From Gammaproteobacteria bacterium (GTDB lineage Bacteria; Pseudomonadota; Gammaproteobacteria; Magnimaribacterales; D2472), in NCBI GenBank assembly GCA_002721465.1, contig PBKO01000003.1, positions 14,218 to 55,711 on the forward strand: 41,494 bases of DNA, in the 5' to 3' direction. Shown here one piece after another: positions 36,972-41,494 of this stretch. Every line of letters begins with the position of its first letter. Position 1 is the first letter of the stretch. The translations under genes and the position numbers were made by a program. Under the pieces are notes generated by a model, which saw only the letters and a program-made list of their open reading frames with translations, had not been told where the DNA came from and ran no database searches.

Positions 36972-38574
36972 TTGCTATGTCTTTTGCCCATTTATAGTCA
37001 GCTTTTCCATTAGGCGCTCTTTGTACTACACCTTTGAAGATAATACCTTTAGGTAATTTATAGCCAGCTATAAATTCTCTTGTTGCCTCAAGAAGCTTGG
37101 TTTCAGAAATATCAGCATCTTTTACTAACGAAACTACAGCTATTACTTTTTGCCCAAACTTTTCATCTGGCAAACCAACAACTAAACAATCAAACACCTC
37201 ATCATTTCTTTTTATAGCTTCTTCTACTTCCTCGGGATATATTTTTTCTCCAGCCGAGTTAATGCAATTACTTCCTCTTCCAAGAAGAGTAATTGTTCCG
37301 TCTTGCTCATATTTAGCATAATCCCCTGGAAAACTATATCTGACTCCATCAATTTCTTTAAAAGTCTGTGCAGATTTCTTTTCATCTTTGTAGTATCCCT
37401 CAGGCACAAGACCACTTGTACCAATTAAACCAACTTTATCCGAACCAGGCTCTAATGTTTCTCCGTCATCTGCAAGAATAATTACACCTGGATTGATCGA
37501 AAATTTCGCAGTTTTTGGAGGGTTATCTCTAGTAGATACGGAACTACCCATTCCGCCTTCAGTTGAACCCATAGTATCCATAAGTTGCATATCATGATGT
37601 TCAAGCAAACCATTTTTAACTTCTTCACTCCACATTACACCACTTGAAATAATTGTTCTAACAGATTCAATATTAAATGGATTTCCAGTCTTTTTCGCAA
37701 TATCAAGCGCATTGAGCATTGGTTTGGCAAACGCATCTCCAACGATCACAATATTTGTAACACTCTTATCTTCGACTTGTGACCAAAGCTGATTAGCATC
37801 GAAGCCTAAATTAGGAGTTGTGATAACTGTTCCACCTAAATTAAGTGGAAGAAAAGCTCCCAACCACATACCAGTTCCATGCATAAGCGGACATCCAACA
37901 AGACTTTTTATAAAGTTATTATCTTTATCTTGCTCTTTAATTCGTTCTGTTAAATTATTTAAATCCTCTGGAACATCGTATCCCATAGCTTTAAGTGTTC
38001 TAAACAAGTAAATAAGAAATTCACCTTGCTTATACATTACCCCTTTTGGCATTCCGGTTGTTCCACCTGTATAAAGCATATAAATTGTTTCAGGATCTCT
38101 ATAGATTCTATCCATAGGATTCATTTCAGCAATTAAATTTTCGTAATGAAGACAATCATTAAATTGTGATTTGGTTCCATCAGAGATTTCTATCCAAACT
38201 TTTATATTTGGCAAAGAATTAGATATTCGTTTAATTCTCTCTCCATAGCATGCATGATAAAAAACAGCCTCAGAATCTGAGTTTTCTAACAGATAAATTA
38301 ATTCCTCTTCGACATATCTGTAATTAACATTTATTGGACAACCACCAACTTTAAAAATGGCATTTTGACAAATTAAATATTCATTTGAATTATTTAAATA
38401 AAGACCAGCTTTTGAATTTGAAGATAGTCCAGCCTCTGACAAAGCTGTAGCTATTTTGCTTGATCTCAGATCATATTCTTTCCAAGATACAACTTCTTCT
38501 CCACAAATGAGAGCATCATTATCTGGAATGATGTCAGAGATTGTTTCCCAAACCGAAGCAAAATCTAAATTCAT
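36955..38574 (-). CDS. acyl-CoA synthetase (AMP-dependent, FadD-like)
   Basis: YMLYTGGTTGMPKGVMYKQ, DTMGSTEGG, PGDYAKYEQDGTITLLGRGSNCINSAGEKIYPEEVEEAIK. Confidence 0.95.
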   Translation of the reverse strand: MNLDFASVWETISDIIPDNDALICGEEVVSWKEYDLRSSKIATALSEAGLSSNSKAGLYLNNSNEYLICQNAIFKVGGCPINVNYRYVEEELIYLLENSDSEAVFYHACYGERIKRISNSLPNIKVWIEISDGTKSQFNDCLHYENLIAEMNPMDRIYRDPETIYMLYTGGTTGMPKGVMYKQGEFLIYLFRTLKAMGYDVPEDLNNLTERIKEQDKDNNFIKSLVGCPLMHGTGMWLGAFLPLNLGGTVITTPNLGFDANQLWSQVEDKSVTNIVIVGDAFAKPMLNALDIAKKTGNPFNIESVRTIISSGVMWSEEVKNGLLEHHDMQLMDTMGSTEGGMGSSVSTRDNPPKTAKFSINPGVIILADDGETLEPGSDKVGLIGTSGLVPEGYYKDEKKSAQTFKEIDGVRYSFPGDYAKYEQDGTITLLGRGSNCINSAGEKIYPEEVEEAIKRNDEVFDCLVVGLPDEKFGQKVIAVVSLVKDADISETKLLEATREFIAGYKLPKGIIFKGVVQRAPNGKADYKWAKDIANENLM

Positions 38575-38653
38575 ATTAAACCCCTAAATTACTATTTAAT
38601 TTATTCTATCGTTATAATTACAATCTTAAAAGAAAAATTTATAAGCAATACAA

Positions 38654-40336
38654 ATGAATGAACTAAACAAATTATTTGATGAAATATTATCTGAAAAAAC
38701 AGCTCCTGGTGAGTTGTTTGAAACAAAACTAGTAACAAACGAGAAAGGGGTTACTTTCACAGAATATGCAAACTTTCCAGATAGCATAAGAAATTTTTTT
38801 GATTTTGGTCTCTTACATGCAGAAAAAGATTGGTTGGTATATGAAAACGAAAGATATACCTATCAGGATGCCTTTAAAAAAGGAGCTCAAGTCGCCAATG
38901 CACTATTAGCCGCTGGAATAAAAAAAGGAGATCGTGTTGCGATATGTATGCAGAACAATCCTGAATTTATATTTAGTTACATGGGAGTTGTCGGAATGGG
39001 AGCAGTTTGTGTCCCATTAAACTCATGGTGGGTTCCCGAGGAAGTTAAATATGGCTTAGATCATTCTGATGCTAAATTGATATTTGGAGATAAAAAAAGA
39101 CTTCAAGGTCTTGAATCACTCACAGATGTAAAAAAAATAATTACAACTTATACACCTGATGAAAACTTTATATCTATTCAAAGTTTTATTGAAGATCATT
39201 CTGAGCAATGGCCTGAAGTTTCAATTAATAGAGAAGATCCAGCAACTATTTACTACACTTCAGGATCAACAGGTAAGCCAAAAGGAGTGCTATCTTCACA
39301 GAAAGCTGTAATTGCAACAATGTTTAGTTGGACATGTTACGCCTCTATCATAAGTGAAAGAGAAAGTAGGCTTGGTAATGATAATGTAACACTACTTAAT
39401 CCAGATTTATCAATTCTTTTATGCGTTCCTCTTTTTCATGTTACAGGAAGTCATGTTGGCTTTTTTATGTCAGTTTTGGTCGGAAGAAAAATTGTCATGA
39501 TGAAAAAATGGGATGCTGGCGAGGCGTTAAAACTTATCAATGATGAGAAAATTTCTGATGTCACTGGTGTGCCAACTCAGACATGGGAACTATTAAATCA
39601 TCCTGACAGAGATAAATATGATTTATCAACTCTTAAAAATCTCAGTGGAGGAGGAGGGCCTAGACCAACAGAGCATGTTAAATTGCTTGATGATGGATTT
39701 GAGGGAAGACCTGGCATTGGATATGGACTTTCAGAAACTAATGCATTGGGAACACTGTGTAATGGCGATGAATACGTATTAAATCCCTCTACAGCAGGAA
39801 GAGTGGTACCTCCACTAACTGAGATTAAGATAATTGATGATAAATGGAACGAGTTACCTGAAGGTGAGGTGGGAGAGATAGCAATAAGATCGATTGCTAA
39901 TATGATTGGTTATTGGAAAAATCCAGATGCAACAAAAGAATGTATGAATGAAGAGGGATGGTTTAAATCAGGTGATGTTGGTAAGTTCGAGGGACCCTTA
40001 TTATTTATATCTGACCGAATAAAAGATATGGTTATAAGAGGTGGCGAAAACATCGCATGTCCGGAAGTAGAGAGTGCAATATATCAACACCCAGAAGTAT
40101 TAGAGGCATGTGTATTTGGTATCCCAGATGAAAGATTGGGAGAGCTTTTATGTACTGCAATTTACTTAAGGAATGAATCTAATGCGACCGAAGATTCAAT
40201 ACGTGAATTTTTATCAACTAAACTTGCAGCATTTAAAATACCAGCTGTGATTGAATTTGTTTCAGAGCCGTTACCAAAGTTAGCTTCAGGAAAATTTGAT
40301 AAACCAACACTCAGAAAAATCTATACTATTAATTAA
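38654..40336 (+). CDS. acyl-CoA synthetase / AMP-dependent ligase
   Basis: IYYTSGSTGKPKGVLSSQKA, GYGLSETNALGT, WFKSGDVGKF, RIKDMVIRGGENIACPEVESAIYQHPEV, ASGKFDKPTLRKIY. Confidence 0.96.
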   Translation: MNELNKLFDEILSEKTAPGELFETKLVTNEKGVTFTEYANFPDSIRNFFDFGLLHAEKDWLVYENERYTYQDAFKKGAQVANALLAAGIKKGDRVAICMQNNPEFIFSYMGVVGMGAVCVPLNSWWVPEEVKYGLDHSDAKLIFGDKKRLQGLESLTDVKKIITTYTPDENFISIQSFIEDHSEQWPEVSINREDPATIYYTSGSTGKPKGVLSSQKAVIATMFSWTCYASIISERESRLGNDNVTLLNPDLSILLCVPLFHVTGSHVGFFMSVLVGRKIVMMKKWDAGEALKLINDEKISDVTGVPTQTWELLNHPDRDKYDLSTLKNLSGGGGPRPTEHVKLLDDGFEGRPGIGYGLSETNALGTLCNGDEYVLNPSTAGRVVPPLTEIKIIDDKWNELPEGEVGEIAIRSIANMIGYWKNPDATKECMNEEGWFKSGDVGKFEGPLLFISDRIKDMVIRGGENIACPEVESAIYQHPEVLEACVFGIPDERLGELLCTAIYLRNESNATEDSIREFLSTKLAAFKIPAVIEFVSEPLPKLASGKFDKPTLRKIYTIN

Positions 40337-40400
40337 AATTTACTTTCAAAAAGATCAAAAAAGAGAGAGAATAAATATTGCTAAATTTTAGATTCTTTAT

Positions 40401-41096
40401 ATGAACAAGAATATTCTAGTTATAGAAGATGAGCCAGACATTCGCAAAAACCTTGAATATAATTTAGGCCGTGAAGGATTCATAGTATCCTCTGTGGCTT
40501 CTTTGTATGATGCCGAACAAAAATTACAGAATAATAATGATTTCTCTTTAATACTTTTAGATTTAATGTTGCCTGATGGGTCTGGTCTAGATTTATGTAA
40601 AAAAACTAAAGCAAATCCTGAAACTGAATCAATCCCAATTATTATATTAACTGCAAAAGACGATGAGGTTGATAAAGTGGTTGGTTTTGAATTAGGTGCT
40701 GATGATTATGTAACTAAACCTTTTAGTGTAAGAGAATTAATTCTAAGAGTTAAAGCAATACTAAAACGTGGCAGTAAAAAAAGTGACTTGGTTGAAGTAG
40801 AAAGACAGTTCGGCGATTTAAAAATTGATGTTGATTCTCATGAGGTTCATGTTGACTCTTTACAAATACAGCTCACGGCTCTTGAATTTCGTCTTTTAAG
40901 ACAACTTGTAGACAAAAGGGGTAGAGTTCAGTCAAGAGATCAATTGTTATCCGAGGTTTGGGGGTACAACTCTGATGTTACAACTAGAACAGTTGACACT
41001 CATATAAAAAGACTTAGAGAGAAGCTAGGATCAATGGGTAAATATGTTCAAACTATTAGAGGTGTTGGATATAAATTTTCAAGAACTCCTGACTAA
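40401..41096 (+). CDS. phoB: phosphate regulon response regulator, OmpR/PhoB family
   Basis: ILVIEDEPDIRKNLEYNL, LILLDLMLPDGSGLD, ELGADDYVTKPFSVRELILRVKAILKR; winged helix RTVDTHIKRLREKLG..YVQTIRGVGYKF. Confidence 0.92.
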   Translation: MNKNILVIEDEPDIRKNLEYNLGREGFIVSSVASLYDAEQKLQNNNDFSLILLDLMLPDGSGLDLCKKTKANPETESIPIIILTAKDDEVDKVVGFELGADDYVTKPFSVRELILRVKAILKRGSKKSDLVEVERQFGDLKIDVDSHEVHVDSLQIQLTALEFRLLRQLVDKRGRVQSRDQLLSEVWGYNSDVTTRTVDTHIKRLREKLGSMGKYVQTIRGVGYKFSRTPD

Positions 41097-41098
41097 AA

Positions 41099-41494
41099 AT
41101 GTCATTTAGATTGCGAATATTTACAGTAATATTTATATCTATGGGAATAGGAGTTATGTTCTCATATGTATTAACTCAAAATTCTAATATCCCACTATTA
41201 CTTATAGTACTTTCGCTATTTATAGCTGCGACAATAGCCTCGGTAATTTTTGCTAGCTTTGCGTATAAAAATATCTCAAATTTAGAGGCTCTTACTTCTG
41301 ATATCGCAAAAGGGAGTCTAAAAAAGAAATCTATCAAAGCCTTACAAAAGAATAGAGGTGATTTTGGTAATGTCGCCACAAGCATATCGGAAATATCGGA
41401 GAATTTAAAAAATAAGATTAATCTAATTGGTAAGCAAAGAGATCAATTTGGCTCTGTGCTTGACGATCTTGGGGAAGGAATTGTTGTTACAGAC
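41099..41494 (+). CDS. phoR: phosphate regulon sensor histidine kinase (N-terminal part; runs off window)
   Basis: MSFRLRIFTVIFISMGIGVMFSYVL...two TM segments, then HAMP-like and PAS start DQFGSVLDDLGEGIVVTD; directly follows phoB. Open at the window edge, so absent from the ORF track. Confidence 0.85.
   Translation, partial: MSFRLRIFTVIFISMGIGVMFSYVLTQNSNIPLLLIVLSLFIAATIASVIFASFAYKNISNLEALTSDIAKGSLKKKSIKALQKNRGDFGNVATSISEISENLKNKINLIGKQRDQFGSVLDDLGEGIVVTD

Noticed and set aside
40337-40400. Pho box upstream of phoB
   Set aside because: No convincing tandem CTGTCAT-like repeats visible.
1-41494. CRISPR array, IS elements, prophage, toxin-antitoxin or restriction systems
   Set aside because: No regularly spaced repeats, transposase, integrase, phage structural, nuclease or methyltransferase motifs seen in the ORF translations.

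Overview
The window is a 41.5 kb, AT-rich, gene-dense stretch of bacterial chromosome. Gene content (Xanthomonas/Caulobacter-type TonB-dependent receptor, GMC oxidoreductase, FeS-type photolyase, PhoBR, malate synthase G) suggests a streamlined marine gammaproteobacterium, possibly SAR86-like; that assignment is inference. I see about 38 protein genes, two tRNA-Gly genes (GCC and TCC anticodons), several intrinsic terminators and one probable independently transcribed structured RNA at about 22.66-22.88 kb, upstream of pyruvate kinase. There is no CRISPR array, IS element, prophage or canonical defence system. The best candidates for something undescribed are: (1) a family of at least five secreted or lipoprotein paralogs scattered through the window, built from duplicated ~110-aa modules with the signature C-x-[FYM]-x-[DEK]-G and a second Cys near the module end; three of them flank the two tRNA-Gly genes, and another two sit in a cluster of small ABM-like and SnoaL/NTF2-like proteins; (2) an orphan ~225-nt RNA with its own promoter, palindromic operator and terminator, lying between malate synthase G/DUF1330 and a pyk-SSS-GH3-glk sugar cassette; (3) a CinA/PncC-like + nucleotidylyltransferase fusion protein; (4) an unannotated 29-aa single-TM microprotein ORF between ggt and the prepilin peptidase; (5) three convergent gene pairs that share a TTAA overlap as both stop codons.
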